Positions 25,925 to 35,307 of a stretch of 41,773 nucleotides of DNA are shown here, in pieces. The stretch is from contig NZ_FONA01000028.1 in the NCBI RefSeq assembly GCF_900112795.1, positions 1-41,773 of the forward strand, written 5' to 3'. A model generated the notes under the pieces. It worked only from the letters and a program-made list of their open reading frames with translations. It was not told the origin of the DNA and ran no database searches. This DNA comes from Thermophagus xiamenensis (lineage in GTDB: Bacteria; Bacteroidota; Bacteroidia; Bacteroidales; Marinilabiliaceae). Within the stretch, counting starts at the first letter, position 1. Each line of letters starts with the position of its first letter. Position numbers and translations under genes: made by a program.

Positions 25925-28900
25925 TTAAGACTTGAAATACTCTCTCGGTGACTGACCATAAACCTCCTTAAAACAGCGGGTAAAATAAGCTGGACTGGAA
26001 AAACCTGCCTCGTATGCAGCTTCCGTAATATTGCATTTCCCTGACGAAATAAGTTTGGAAGCCTCCTTCAATCGTATAACCCGAATAAATTCGGTAGCAG
26101 AACACCCGACAAGGCTTTTCAGTTTTTTGTGAAGCAAAGAGCGGCTTACTCCCAATTCGTTAGTCAAAAAGGACACATCCAATGATTCATTATTAAGGTT
26201 GTCATTAACCAGGGCTGTCAACTTTTCCAAAAAGAGCTTATCCGACTCGGAACATTTGATATCTCTTATGGAAAATGCATCTTCATTACGAAAACGATCA
26301 ATAATTCTTTGGCGGTTATTTAAAATATTTTCAATAACCTGTACCAAAATATCTGGATAAAACGGTTTTTCAATATAATAATCAGCACCTGTCATTAATC
26401 CTTTTAGTTCATTTTTGACACCCGATCGGGAAGTCAACAAAATAACGGGTATATGCGATGTATTCAGATCTGTTTTAAGCTTTTTTGTAAAAGTAATTCC
26501 GTCCATTTCCGGCATCATAATATCACTTATAACCAGATCAGGGCTAAAATTTCCCAGTTTCTCCATGGCAATTTTCCCATTTAAAGCAGACTCTACCTGA
26601 TAGCGGTCTTCCAGAATTTCCATCAGGAAACCTACTAATTCCTGATTGTCTTCAACAACCAAAACAGAAGGTTTCGTCTGAAGCGGATCAATAGCCCTAA
26701 TGGACTTCAACGGGGAAGGGCTTTGAATCAGCTCATCAGAACATCTCTTCCAGTCCATGTATTGCTCTATCCGGGGAACAATTTCTGTTTCACAAAAATC
26801 GGACTTGGATACAGGAAGTGAAACAGTAAAAATGGACCCTTCACCAAGTTTACTTTTTACTTGAATCGTTCCCCTATGGAACATCACTAAACTTTTTACA
26901 TAAGCCAAACCTATCCCTGAGCTAACATAATAATTACTTTCACCCCCAGTCTCAAAAAACCTGTCAAAAACTTGATCAAGCATCTCTGAAGGAATACCTT
27001 TTCCTGTATCCGAAACACTTATCATCAAATCCCAGCAGTCATCTCCTTCCTTGCCCTTTCGGGAATCAAGCTCAACAGACAGTACAATTTTCCCCCCATC
27101 GTTAGTAAATTTAAATGCGTTGGATAGCAAGTTCACAATTATTTTGTCCACCTTATCGGCATCAAACCATAATTGAAAATTCTGCTCTGGCAATTTGACA
27201 ACAAACTCAATTCCGCGAGCTTCTGCAAGATCACAAAAAGCCTTTGAAATGGTTTCAATAAATTCTCTCACATCGTGTTGGGCCACTCTAAGTTGATCTT
27301 TTCCGCTTTCAATTTTTCTGAATTCAAGCAATTGGTTAATCAGTACATAAAGTCGATTGGCATTTCGTTCAATACCTGCCAGGCATTTACGAAAGGCTGG
27401 ATTCATCTGCTCTTGACTCATTAAACGACTAAGAGGGCCTAAAATCAAGGTTAAGGGTGTTTTTAACTCATGCGAAATATTAGTAAAAAACTCGAGCTTA
27501 AATTTATGTATTTCCTCCTCGTGTTCCCGTTCCCTACGTTCCATGGCAAGTAATGCTTTTGAACGTTCCAGGTTTTTCCCCACCTTTAATACCAATAAAG
27601 AAAACAAAAAAGCCAATACAAAATAACCGATAAAAGCCCCTTTGGAAAGCCAAATAGGGGGACGAACAATAATTTTCAGTACCCGCTCCTTATAGTTGGT
27701 TTGAATATCACCTAACGAAGCTTTCACATGAAAATGATAAGTACCAGGACTTAAATTGGTATAGGTAGCAAAGTTCCGAGTACCCACATAATTCCACTTT
27801 TCTTCAAACCCTTCAAGATAGTAAGCATACTGACAACGACCTTTGGAGGCATAAGCCAGGGCAGTAAACTCGAGGGTCACCACATTCTGGTCATAATCCA
27901 GGACAATTCGGTCGATCTTATTGAGCGATTTTTTCAGGACAGGATCATCGCCGGGCGAAACGTACTCATTAAACAGTTTCATACCGGTAAACAACACCTG
28001 AGGAGCTTGCTGCTGTGGAGATTGGATCCTGTTTTCGTTAAAGGAAACCATACCGTTGTTTCCTCCAAAGTAGATATTTCCCTCACGGTCAATAAAAGAG
28101 GCCCGGTAGTTAAACTGATTAAAGGGAATACCCGAATTGCTGTCATATAAAATGGAGATATCCTCATCCGGATTAAATTTTACCAGGCCTCGGTCGCTGC
28201 TGGCCCAAAACCAACCATCCTTACCCTCTTCCAAACTAAATATCCAGGAAACAGGAAAACCGGTAGCGGTATTAAAAAATTTCACTGTCCCACTCTTTTC
28301 ATTATAACGACACAACCCTTGATAACAATCTCCCAACCATATATAACCTTTTGAATCGGTTTTTACAAAGTTTATATTCTTCATTTGCTGTACCTGATCC
28401 AATGCAAAAAGGGAATCAGTCGCGGGAATATAGCCATAAACCATCCCACTTGATGAAAACCAAAGCTTTTGATAGTCACCCGCAATACTCTCAAACTGCG
28501 ACACCCCCAAAATTTCGGGTCTCAACGGAGAAAACAAATCTGATACCAAATCGTAGACGACTATTCCCAATGAGGTGGCTATATATATAGAATCACCTAC
28601 TTTATGAAAAGCATAGATGGCATTGGAGGTAAGTCCGGGAGAATTTTCAGGGGTTAAGTATCTGATATTATTCGTATTGGTATTCAAAACATTGATTCCT
28701 CCAGTATAAGAAGCAATCCAAAGTTCATCATCCGTAACAAACAACAAGTCATGAAGATTATTGTAAGAAAGATGTGCCGGCCCGCTCGTAGTAGAATAGT
28801 GAATTATTTCGCCTGTAATTTTATTGTATTTATTCAAACCATTATCTTCAAGCCCAATCCATAAGTTATTTTCATCATCTTCGGTCAGACAGCTAACCAC

Positions 28901-29965
28901 ATTCCCTCTCAGTTGTCCCTGTCCCAGTCCGGAACTCCAGATGTGAAAAAAACTTTTCCTGTTGCTCCAAAAATTAATCCCCCCAAAATAGGTGCCCAGC
29001 CAAACATTTCCCTCCGAATCACAAAAGGCATCATAAATCGGATTGGTATTAAGCCCCGAAGGATTTTCCAGATTAAAAGCATGCAGTTCCAGGAACCCAG
29101 TTAACGGGTCATGAATGGCCAGACCGGCTTCATATCCGATCCATACCCTTCCGTAATGATCCTCCGTCATGCAATGGACCAGATTGTGACGGATATGATA
29201 GGGTTCTTCAAGTTGACGGGAATAAAACCGATAAGCACCGGTTAGGAGATCCATAACCATCAAACCATGTTCGTATTCACCCAACCATCCCCTTCCCTTA
29301 GTATCGATTAAAAAGAGACTCAGATCTCCATTCCCGAGCTCAGCAGGTACATTCAATTTTCCGATCCTACCGTGTTTTTTATCGATAACAATAAGCATTC
29401 TATCGTCAGTTACTATGACCAAAAAGCCATTCTCATCCCGTAAATCCTGAAATCGAGTATCTTGGGGAATATTTAAATCCGAAAATTTTTCGCTTATGGG
29501 TTCTTCCATTCCTGATGAAAGATCCAAAAATGTAATCCTGTCTTGTCGGAAAATCCAGAATCCTCCCTCAGTTGGAACAACTGATGATATCATTCCCATT
29601 CCATTTAACAGCGTGTATGGGAAAAAACATTCTTTCTCTTCATCAAAATAATAATAATCACGTTTAATGGTTCTTGTAATTAAAACCGAATCTGATGAAA
29701 GAAAAAGCTTATCGCCAAAAATCCTCACCTTTTCGCCCATATGATTATAAGCCGGGAATACTTTAAAGGTCTGACCATCAAACCGGGTAACTGCCGCCCG
29801 GGTAGCAAACCACATAAACCCATCGGCATCCTGAGCTATGCTTTTTACATAAGATGAAGGTAATCCGTCCTCATTTGTATAGTGAACAAAACTAATCTTT
29901 TCGCTTTGAGCAAAAATGGAACTGAAAAAGAGAAAAAGCGCCAGAAAGAAATTAAACCTACCCAT
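25925..29965 (-). CDS. Hybrid two-component system sensor-regulator (HTCS)
   Basis: This is a 1346-aa one-protein signalling system of Bacteroidota glycan loci. The signal peptide is at 1-19. The periplasmic double propeller of Reg_prop-type repeats spans about 20-650 (DGFMWFATRAAVTRFDG, GNVWLGTYFGGINFW). Y_Y_Y occupies about 690-765 and the membrane helix about 770-793. HisKA carries His832 in NISHELKTPL. The HATPase domain has its N box near 944 and DTGKG at 986-990. The receiver has Asp1148 in ISDIMMPEMDG. The AraC helix-turn-helix DNA-binding domain spans about 1235-1346. All key catalytic residues are present. The periplasmic part senses a breakdown product of the target glycan and switches on the susC operon immediately downstream. 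It is full length for the class and a close neighbour of its likely target promoter. Confidence 0.96.
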   Translation of the reverse strand: MGRFNFFLALFLFFSSIFAQSEKISFVHYTNEDGLPSSYVKSIAQDADGFMWFATRAAVTRFDGQTFKVFPAYNHMGEKVRIFGDKLFLSSDSVLITRTIKRDYYYFDEEKECFFPYTLLNGMGMISSVVPTEGGFWIFRQDRITFLDLSSGMEEPISEKFSDLNIPQDTRFQDLRDENGFLVIVTDDRMLIVIDKKHGRIGKLNVPAELGNGDLSLFLIDTKGRGWLGEYEHGLMVMDLLTGAYRFYSRQLEEPYHIRHNLVHCMTEDHYGRVWIGYEAGLAIHDPLTGFLELHAFNLENPSGLNTNPIYDAFCDSEGNVWLGTYFGGINFWSNRKSFFHIWSSGLGQGQLRGNVVSCLTEDDENNLWIGLEDNGLNKYNKITGEIIHYSTTSGPAHLSYNNLHDLLFVTDDELWIASYTGGINVLNTNTNNIRYLTPENSPGLTSNAIYAFHKVGDSIYIATSLGIVVYDLVSDLFSPLRPEILGVSQFESIAGDYQKLWFSSSGMVYGYIPATDSLFALDQVQQMKNINFVKTDSKGYIWLGDCYQGLCRYNEKSGTVKFFNTATGFPVSWIFSLEEGKDGWFWASSDRGLVKFNPDEDISILYDSNSGIPFNQFNYRASFIDREGNIYFGGNNGMVSFNENRIQSPQQQAPQVLFTGMKLFNEYVSPGDDPVLKKSLNKIDRIVLDYDQNVVTLEFTALAYASKGRCQYAYYLEGFEEKWNYVGTRNFATYTNLSPGTYHFHVKASLGDIQTNYKERVLKIIVRPPIWLSKGAFIGYFVLAFLFSLLVLKVGKNLERSKALLAMERREREHEEEIHKFKLEFFTNISHELKTPLTLILGPLSRLMSQEQMNPAFRKCLAGIERNANRLYVLINQLLEFRKIESGKDQLRVAQHDVREFIETISKAFCDLAEARGIEFVVKLPEQNFQLWFDADKVDKIIVNLLSNAFKFTNDGGKIVLSVELDSRKGKEGDDCWDLMISVSDTGKGIPSEMLDQVFDRFFETGGESNYYVSSGIGLAYVKSLVMFHRGTIQVKSKLGEGSIFTVSLPVSKSDFCETEIVPRIEQYMDWKRCSDELIQSPSPLKSIRAIDPLQTKPSVLVVEDNQELVGFLMEILEDRYQVESALNGKIAMEKLGNFSPDLVISDIMMPEMDGITFTKKLKTDLNTSHIPVILLTSRSGVKNELKGLMTGADYYIEKPFYPDILVQVIENILNNRQRIIDRFRNEDAFSIRDIKCSESDKLFLEKLTALVNDNLNNESLDVSFLTNELGVSRSLLHKKLKSLVGCSATEFIRVIRLKEASKLISSGKCNITEAAYEAGFSSPAYFTRCFKEVYGQSPREYFKS

Positions 29966-30363
29966 GACTAAAACTGAAAGTTGAGGTGAATGAATTTTAA
30001 CAATTTAACTAAAATAAGCGCGACCCATAAAATCTGATGCCATATTCAGCCAATTATTCATGGGGGGCAGCAAATATAATGATTTTAACACACTATGTTA
30101 TATTTTTACAATTTACTGCAACTTTATCAACTGTTTTTTAGAAATTTGTCGACTAAGGTAATTCTTCAGAAATAATTAATAAAAACGGACAATTTATTTT
30201 ATGGTAGGCCTCCGTTTAATTCAATTTTTCCAAACCCGTGATCAGAAAGAGCGCATAAATATTTTGTTCTGCATTTTTGCAACGAAATGGAAAAATCATA
30301 AAATAGCAGGTTAATCATTATAAGAATACATAAAGTTTGATAACTTTTAACAGAATAACTTGC
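29966..30363. other. 398-bp non-coding gap upstream of the hybrid sensor
   Basis: No gene or strong hairpin is seen on either strand. It is AT-rich. It carries a possible promoter word for the sensor gene (30071-30078) and the 3' flank of the TonB receptor gene. Confidence 0.5.
30071..30078 (-). promoter_or_regulatory. Possible -7 promoter element for the hybrid sensor gene
   Basis: Minus-strand TATATTTG matches TAnnTTTG, about 105 nt before the start codon at 29965. No good -33 element is seen. Confidence 0.25.
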
Positions 30364-32859
30364 CTAAAACTTCACTTTTACAAACACCAACGGCGTAAAC
30401 TCAACTGATTCAGCATCAACATAAATGGAATTCAACTGATCAAGGGGAATACGTTCAAAACTGGAATATTTAATGTTGTGGTGGTCAAGGGCGTTTAAGA
30501 GCGAAACACCCGCTTCCCCTTTAACTTTATTGAAATTAAATTGATAAACTAATGCCAAATCAAGCCTTGAATAATCGGGCTCAATATAATTTGTACTTAG
30601 ATAATTGGAATACAAAGGGAAACCACTCCCATAAATATAGGTAGCCGAAAAATGAAATTTTTGCAAAAAGCGAGCCAGTGCCGCCACTTTTAACTCATGT
30701 CGTTGGTCATGGGGTGCTCGTCGATAGTCTTGTTCCGGGAAGTAAGGGAAAAGCTCTTCTGAACGTCCCAAGGTATAGGAAACCCAAAAGTTATAATCTT
30801 CCAAATCTTTTTTAACAAAAACATCTACACCATAACTTCTTCCTTCGCCATCATAAACGTTTTCATTAATCCTTCTTAACCGCACAAATCGAGTATAGCC
30901 ATCCACCGTTTTGTAATATCCCTCAATGGAAACACTCAGGTTATTCTGATTCCAGAAAGCACCCGCCACAAAGTGCTGTGACCTCAGCACCGGAACATTC
31001 TCCTCATCAGCCAAGGTCCAGGAATAGCGAAAACTACCGGACTCATCATACAACGAACTTTTTATCAGGAACTGATGGTAACTGCCCCATGCCATATTTA
31101 TCTTCAACGCACTCCATGGCTTCCATTCCACACCAAAGCGCGGGTCGATGTGAGTTGTTCCCGTAAAAAAAGAATGATTGACGCGCAATCCCGGTTTCAA
31201 AGTCAATCGCGGGGCGAAAAATATTTCATCCTGGACAAAGCAAGCTATTCGGTTACCCGCATCAGACAATGAAAAATATTCTACTTCGGACGAATCTTCT
31301 GTTAAATTTAATTCGTTCCGAAAAAATTCCACACCAATGGCTGGTTGATGCAGCTGATTTCCGGCCAGTTCATATTGATAATCCAAAGAAATTTCTCTAA
31401 CCATAGTTTGCGATTTAACATCCACCCTATTGGCCAGGATATTAAACCTAATACTTTCAATAGAGCGGTCTATCCCATAATCAGAATGCAGTTCCGACCA
31501 TGTTGCTTTAATATGAGAACGTCCGCCTGAGCCATTATTCATACTCCAATAGAGGGAAGCCCCTCCCTGTTTATTTTTATCATATTTTTCCTGATGGATA
31601 ATAAAACGGGGTCGTTCCTGGTAAGCATTATATTTAAAATTATCCGACGCCCCCATCGCACTTATGTAGAATAAATTTCCATTATCGCCATGCAATGAAT
31701 ACTTGATATTAAAATCGCCAAACCAATAATCGGGCACTACATCAATTCTATATTTCAAATTTTCTGCTGAATTTAAGTTATTGATAGCAATATCATCCGC
31801 ATCAAAAGGATTTTTAAAGGTACGACGACTTGCCACTATCAAAGAAGACTTTGAAGATATTGGAATCTCCACTTTTCCGTTAACCAACTGGTTATTTGCG
31901 AAAAAATTTAATTTTGTATGAGACCGATTTCCGGTATTTCCTGTAATGCGAACAATTCCTCCTACCAGGTCTTCTTTAGTGGCATCATATCCTCCTTTAA
32001 ACAGGTCAATACTTTTAACCATAAAAGGATTAACTGCACTGATATTATCATTAAAATTTTTTAAGCCCCAGATGGTAATTCCGTCCAAAGTAACTCTGCT
32101 GGTTCCTTCGTAACTTCCCCACATAATAAGGTCGTTTGGCTGTTCACCGGCAGCAGTGATTCCCGGTTGTAAACGTAGCAGATTAAAAACAGAATTATCG
32201 CCGTTACCGGGAAGATATCCGGCAATGTAAGAGTTCAGGTTAATCAACCCTGATGTTTGCCCTATCTGAACCGAGCGTTCAATTAAATTATCCTTAACGA
32301 CAATTTCGGGCAAAGAATAAACTGAAGGGGTGAGGAATAATTTATGGAATGACCCGGCAATTAAAAAGGTATCCAATACATAACATCCCAGATGAGAGGC
32401 TTTTACATCAAAAAGAGAATCATCCCGGGCTGAATAACTAAAAGCTCCTTTAAGGTCGGTAACCAATGGATGGCCATCAATAACCACATGTGAAAAAGGT
32501 AAGGGTTCTCCACTACCCTTTTCGAGAATCTGACCGCGGATAAGATATTGTGTGGGTAAAGAAGGATTTTCAACGGGAAAAATAACAAATACATCACCCA
32601 TTTTTTCCCACCCAAGCGGCAATCCTGAAATCACATCATCAAGCAATGCCGCAGCTGACGAATAGGTTTGCCTTAACGTAACACGATAATTGGATAATAA
32701 CCGGTCATCATATGAAAACTGAAGGTCATAGCGTCCTCGAAGCTCAACCAATAACTCATTAAGAGGCATATTCTTACACTTCACATCATAAGACTGCCCC
32801 CAAGTCGAAAAAGAAATAAAAAAAAATAAAATTAATAAACGGCCGTTTTTCTGAACCAC
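30364..32859 (-). CDS. TonB-dependent receptor with STN signalling domain (FecA-like, no SusD partner)
   Basis: This is an 831-aa outer-membrane receptor. The signal peptide ends at about STWGQ. Residues about 25-95 form an STN (secretin/TonB short N-terminal) domain (MPLNELLVELRGRYDLQFSY). Residues about 105-190 are a carboxypeptidase-regulatory-like domain (LIRGQILEKGSGEPLPFSHV). The plug lies at about 205-310 (SRVTLDGITIWG, IDLFKGGYDATKEDLVGGIV), and the remainder is the beta-barrel. The STN domain usually talks to a FecR anti-sigma factor, encoded just 2 nt upstream. There is no SusD gene beside it, so the ligand may be small, such as a peptide, metal chelate or short saccharide, and cannot be read from the sequence. 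Confidence 0.88.
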   Translation of the reverse strand: MVQKNGRLLILFFFISFSTWGQSYDVKCKNMPLNELLVELRGRYDLQFSYDDRLLSNYRVTLRQTYSSAAALLDDVISGLPLGWEKMGDVFVIFPVENPSLPTQYLIRGQILEKGSGEPLPFSHVVIDGHPLVTDLKGAFSYSARDDSLFDVKASHLGCYVLDTFLIAGSFHKLFLTPSVYSLPEIVVKDNLIERSVQIGQTSGLINLNSYIAGYLPGNGDNSVFNLLRLQPGITAAGEQPNDLIMWGSYEGTSRVTLDGITIWGLKNFNDNISAVNPFMVKSIDLFKGGYDATKEDLVGGIVRITGNTGNRSHTKLNFFANNQLVNGKVEIPISSKSSLIVASRRTFKNPFDADDIAINNLNSAENLKYRIDVVPDYWFGDFNIKYSLHGDNGNLFYISAMGASDNFKYNAYQERPRFIIHQEKYDKNKQGGASLYWSMNNGSGGRSHIKATWSELHSDYGIDRSIESIRFNILANRVDVKSQTMVREISLDYQYELAGNQLHQPAIGVEFFRNELNLTEDSSEVEYFSLSDAGNRIACFVQDEIFFAPRLTLKPGLRVNHSFFTGTTHIDPRFGVEWKPWSALKINMAWGSYHQFLIKSSLYDESGSFRYSWTLADEENVPVLRSQHFVAGAFWNQNNLSVSIEGYYKTVDGYTRFVRLRRINENVYDGEGRSYGVDVFVKKDLEDYNFWVSYTLGRSEELFPYFPEQDYRRAPHDQRHELKVAALARFLQKFHFSATYIYGSGFPLYSNYLSTNYIEPDYSRLDLALVYQFNFNKVKGEAGVSLLNALDHHNIKYSSFERIPLDQLNSIYVDAESVEFTPLVFVKVKF

Positions 32860-32861
32860 AA

Positions 32862-33719
32862 TTATTTTATTTCAATCAAGAACCCCTTTTCTGTTGTTAC
32901 GAAATCCAGCCCGTAAGGTCGGCATACCATTTTCAACACTTGCTCTACAGGTTGGTTTCGGGAAAAATTACCTGTGTAAAGGTATTGATTCTCTCCCTTA
33001 AATACAATTTCAACAGCGTATTGGCGTTCTATTTCTTCAAAAACCACAGAAAGGGGGGTGGCCGTAAACATAAACATATTATTCATCCATGACACCGGCA
33101 CTTTGGGGTCTTTCATTTTCGACAACCGCAGTGACCCGTCATTATTAAGGCTGGCCTGTTCGCCGGGTGTTATATCCAAAACATGACCGCTAAGACGTGA
33201 CACAACTCTAACCTCGCCCGAATAACAGGTAACCTCGTATTGGTCGCCTCGCGCATATACATTGAAACGAGTTCCTAAAACGGTGGTTGTTCCGTTGGGT
33301 GATACAACATCAAATCTTTTACCTTTGGCCACATCAAAAAAAGCTTCACCTACCAAATTAACTTTCCGGTCGAACCGCCACCATAAAGGGTGATATTTCA
33401 CTTCGGTACCGGCATTAAGCGTTATTTCCGAACCATCGGGAAGTATGGCACTTATGTGTTGGCCATAACCTGCCGACAACTCTTTGGAATAAAACCGGGC
33501 AAAAGTAGCCATACCCAACAAAAGCGCTATAGAAGCGGCCATAGCCCACCACATCCTGGTGACAGGCGACTTTCCTTCAGATGCCATTCCGGTATCAAGC
33601 GCATGAGATAACTCAGCCCACACCTGCTCTTTCGACTTCGGGAAGCTCAAATCCAAATCGGGCAAAGGGCTTTTGATACCTTCCGGCTTCTTTCTACCTA
33701 TATCTTTATTAACATTCAT
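32862..33719 (-). CDS. fecR: FecR family anti-sigma factor
   Basis: This is a 285-aa membrane-anchored regulator. A short cytoplasmic N-terminus is followed by one membrane helix at about 57-77 (MWWAMAASIALLLGMATFARF). The FecR domain lies at about 85-185, with hallmark stretches LPDGSEITLNAGTEVKYH, VNLVGEAFFDVAKGKRFDV and TTTVLGTRFNVYAR. The C-terminal DUF4974-type domain spans about 212-283 (VFEEIERQYAVEIVF). It holds the ECF sigma factor inactive until the TonB receptor signals ligand binding. It starts 21 nt after the sigma gene stop and ends 2 nt before the receptor start, so the three form one operon. The symbol denotes the family and not iron specificity. Confidence 0.93.
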   Translation of the reverse strand: MNVNKDIGRKKPEGIKSPLPDLDLSFPKSKEQVWAELSHALDTGMASEGKSPVTRMWWAMAASIALLLGMATFARFYSKELSAGYGQHISAILPDGSEITLNAGTEVKYHPLWWRFDRKVNLVGEAFFDVAKGKRFDVVSPNGTTTVLGTRFNVYARGDQYEVTCYSGEVRVVSRLSGHVLDITPGEQASLNNDGSLRLSKMKDPKVPVSWMNNMFMFTATPLSVVFEEIERQYAVEIVFKGENQYLYTGNFSRNQPVEQVLKMVCRPYGLDFVTTEKGFLIEIK

Positions 33720-33740
33720 CGTTATTAAACTCCTATCTTT

Positions 33741-34238
33741 TCACAATTCATCATAACCCAAAACCTGTTTCAAATAATGAAGTGCTTTGCTCATACGCTT
33801 TTCAACTGCTTTTATACTGAGTCCTAAACGCTCGGCTATTTCACGGTTTTTAAGCGCTTCACTCCGACTCATTAAAAACACCACTCTATAGTTTTCGGGC
33901 ATCTCTTTCAAAGCCAGATTATATCTTTTCTCCAGTTCTGAATAATTGAATTCCTCTTCCGGCGACTGCGACAATTCTCCCGCATTACTTTGTTTAAAAA
34001 TAAAATCCCGTTCAATTTTGGCGTGTCGGTATTGAGAGATAAATAAATCATTTCCAATTTTGAAAAGAAGTCTTTTGAGAGTTACTGAATCACCAATCGG
34101 CTGTTTTTCCCAAAGTTTCAGAAAACATTCCTGAGCCAAATCTGTGGCCAGTTCTTTATCACCTGAGCGATAATAAAGATAATTCCGAAGAGCATCGAAA
34201 TGGGCATCAAACAATGATTTAAAAAACTCTTTAGTCAC
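33741..34238 (-). CDS. ECF sigma factor, FecI-like, GTG start
   Basis: This is a 165-aa extracytoplasmic-function sigma factor. Region 2 spans about 8-75 (FFKSLFDAHFDALRNYLYYRSGDKE, LAQECFLKLWE). Region 4, about 105-158, contains the helix-turn-helix NREIAERLGLSIKAVEKRMSKAL. The only well-placed start is GTG at 34238, 23 nt after a TATATTTG promoter-like word. It directs transcription of its own operon with the FecR anti-sigma factor and the STN-type receptor. It follows an unknown lipoprotein gene after 101 nt, separated by a strong hairpin, so it probably has its own promoter. Confidence 0.93.
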   Translation of the reverse strand: MTKEFFKSLFDAHFDALRNYLYYRSGDKELATDLAQECFLKLWEKQPIGDSVTLKRLLFKIGNDLFISQYRHAKIERDFIFKQSNAGELSQSPEEEFNYSELEKRYNLALKEMPENYRVVFLMSRSEALKNREIAERLGLSIKAVEKRMSKALHYLKQVLGYDEL

Positions 34239-34260
34239 CGAAAATCACTTTATATTTAAA

Positions 34261-34268
34261 CAAATATA
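34261..34268 (-). promoter_or_regulatory. Probable -7 promoter element of the sigma/anti-sigma/receptor operon
   Basis: Minus-strand TATATTTG matches TAnnTTTG and predicts a leader of about 16 nt before the GTG start at 34238. It lies only 10 nt downstream of the hairpin ending the previous gene. No exact -33 TTTG is seen. Confidence 0.4.
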
Positions 34269-34278
34269 GTAAAAGCAA

Positions 34279-34302
34279 GTCCGGAACCGTACCGTTCCGG
34301 AC
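34279..34302 (-). terminator. Hairpin between lipoprotein and sigma factor genes
   Basis: GTCCGGAAC pairs perfectly with GTTCCGGAC around a 6-base loop (9-bp stem). Outer AGCAA/TTGCT arms (34274-34278 and 34308-34312) could extend it. On the minus strand it is followed by TTGCTTTTACT. It lies 37 nt past the lipoprotein stop and fits a terminator. Confidence 0.6.
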
Positions 34303-34339
34303 ATTTATTGCTATTGGAATTACTTCCCGCATTTTTATG

Positions 34340-35254
34340 CTAATTATTCAGTCGCATTCTGATTCGCCGGCCAATATTAAATTCTTTAGTGCCCTCGGAA
34401 GTGGTATAGTAACCGATATTATCACAAGTTCCGTCACCATAATCTACCGTACCAAACACCTGGCCATTAACAGAATAAGATACTTCTCCACTAACCAGGA
34501 AGCGGCAACTACCTTTTTTCTTAAGCGATTCGGTAATTTCTCGTCTGTATTCATTGCCTTCAGAATCGGTGCAATTAGAATATCCCGTTATTTCCAAAAC
34601 ATCATCAGCATGATAGAAAGGCGTATCCATTCCTTCGGTCCAGCTACGAGTAACCTCGGCATAACAATCAATCTCAAGTCCGTCGGGAAGGGTGATGGTT
34701 AAATCTCTTACAATAAATACCTCTTTCTCTGTTACACCATATTCTTTTTCAATGGTTCCGTTAATGATTAAAGAGTCGACAGAAAAATCGGTAAAGGTGA
34801 TGGTTCTGGTAGCACTGTCGGTATACAGCGGCGCAGAAACTTCGATTTGAATGATACCGCTAATGATTCGGCCATTGGCCAATTCGGTTTCTTCGCCGTA
34901 ATCCAAAGTTACGGTACGAGGATAGTCACCGTCGGTCCATTCAATGGTTATATCAGGTCTACCAATACGATAGCGGTCGCGAAATCTCTCGGTAGAAGAT
35001 TTTAACTGGTCATCACTCATTGCTTCAGCACTCAGGTCGTCCAATATGTCAAAGGTTCCGGTGTAAAGGTCGGCTTCATAATCGGCCGCTTCTACCACAT
35101 CTTCAATGGCTGCATCGGTGGTAATAACCGACTCTGCTGTTACATTAAATGCCGGGGTTACATAATCTGCACCCGGAACTACCTCATCTTCTTCATTACA
35201 TGCTGCAAATAATACTGCGGTGCTTAGTGTCAAATAAATTACTAACTTTTTCAT
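34340..35254 (-). CDS. Lipoprotein of unknown function
   Basis: This is a 304-aa protein with a clear lipobox, LFAAC (Cys19), followed by an acidic EEDE stretch that may favour surface export. The mature part looks beta-rich and is acidic. It includes an unusual helical patch SDDQLKSSTERFRDRYRIGRP, then strands with repeated phrases such as GRIISGIIQIEVSAP and TFTDFSVDSLIINGTI. A paired-cysteine region lies near 230-285 (GYSNCTDSEG, KKGSCRFLVSG, DYGDGTCDNIG). I do not recognise a family. It lies 53 nt after the PAS-protein gene and before a terminator-like hairpin, so those two genes may be co-transcribed apart from the sigma operon. Confidence 0.75.
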   Translation of the reverse strand: MKKLVIYLTLSTAVLFAACNEEDEVVPGADYVTPAFNVTAESVITTDAAIEDVVEAADYEADLYTGTFDILDDLSAEAMSDDQLKSSTERFRDRYRIGRPDITIEWTDGDYPRTVTLDYGEETELANGRIISGIIQIEVSAPLYTDSATRTITFTDFSVDSLIINGTIEKEYGVTEKEVFIVRDLTITLPDGLEIDCYAEVTRSWTEGMDTPFYHADDVLEITGYSNCTDSEGNEYRREITESLKKKGSCRFLVSGEVSYSVNGQVFGTVDYGDGTCDNIGYYTTSEGTKEFNIGRRIRMRLNN

Positions 35255-35307
35255 AGCTCAATATATTTTAATTTGTTATTGCTTTACACTCTTACACCGC
35301 ACAACTA

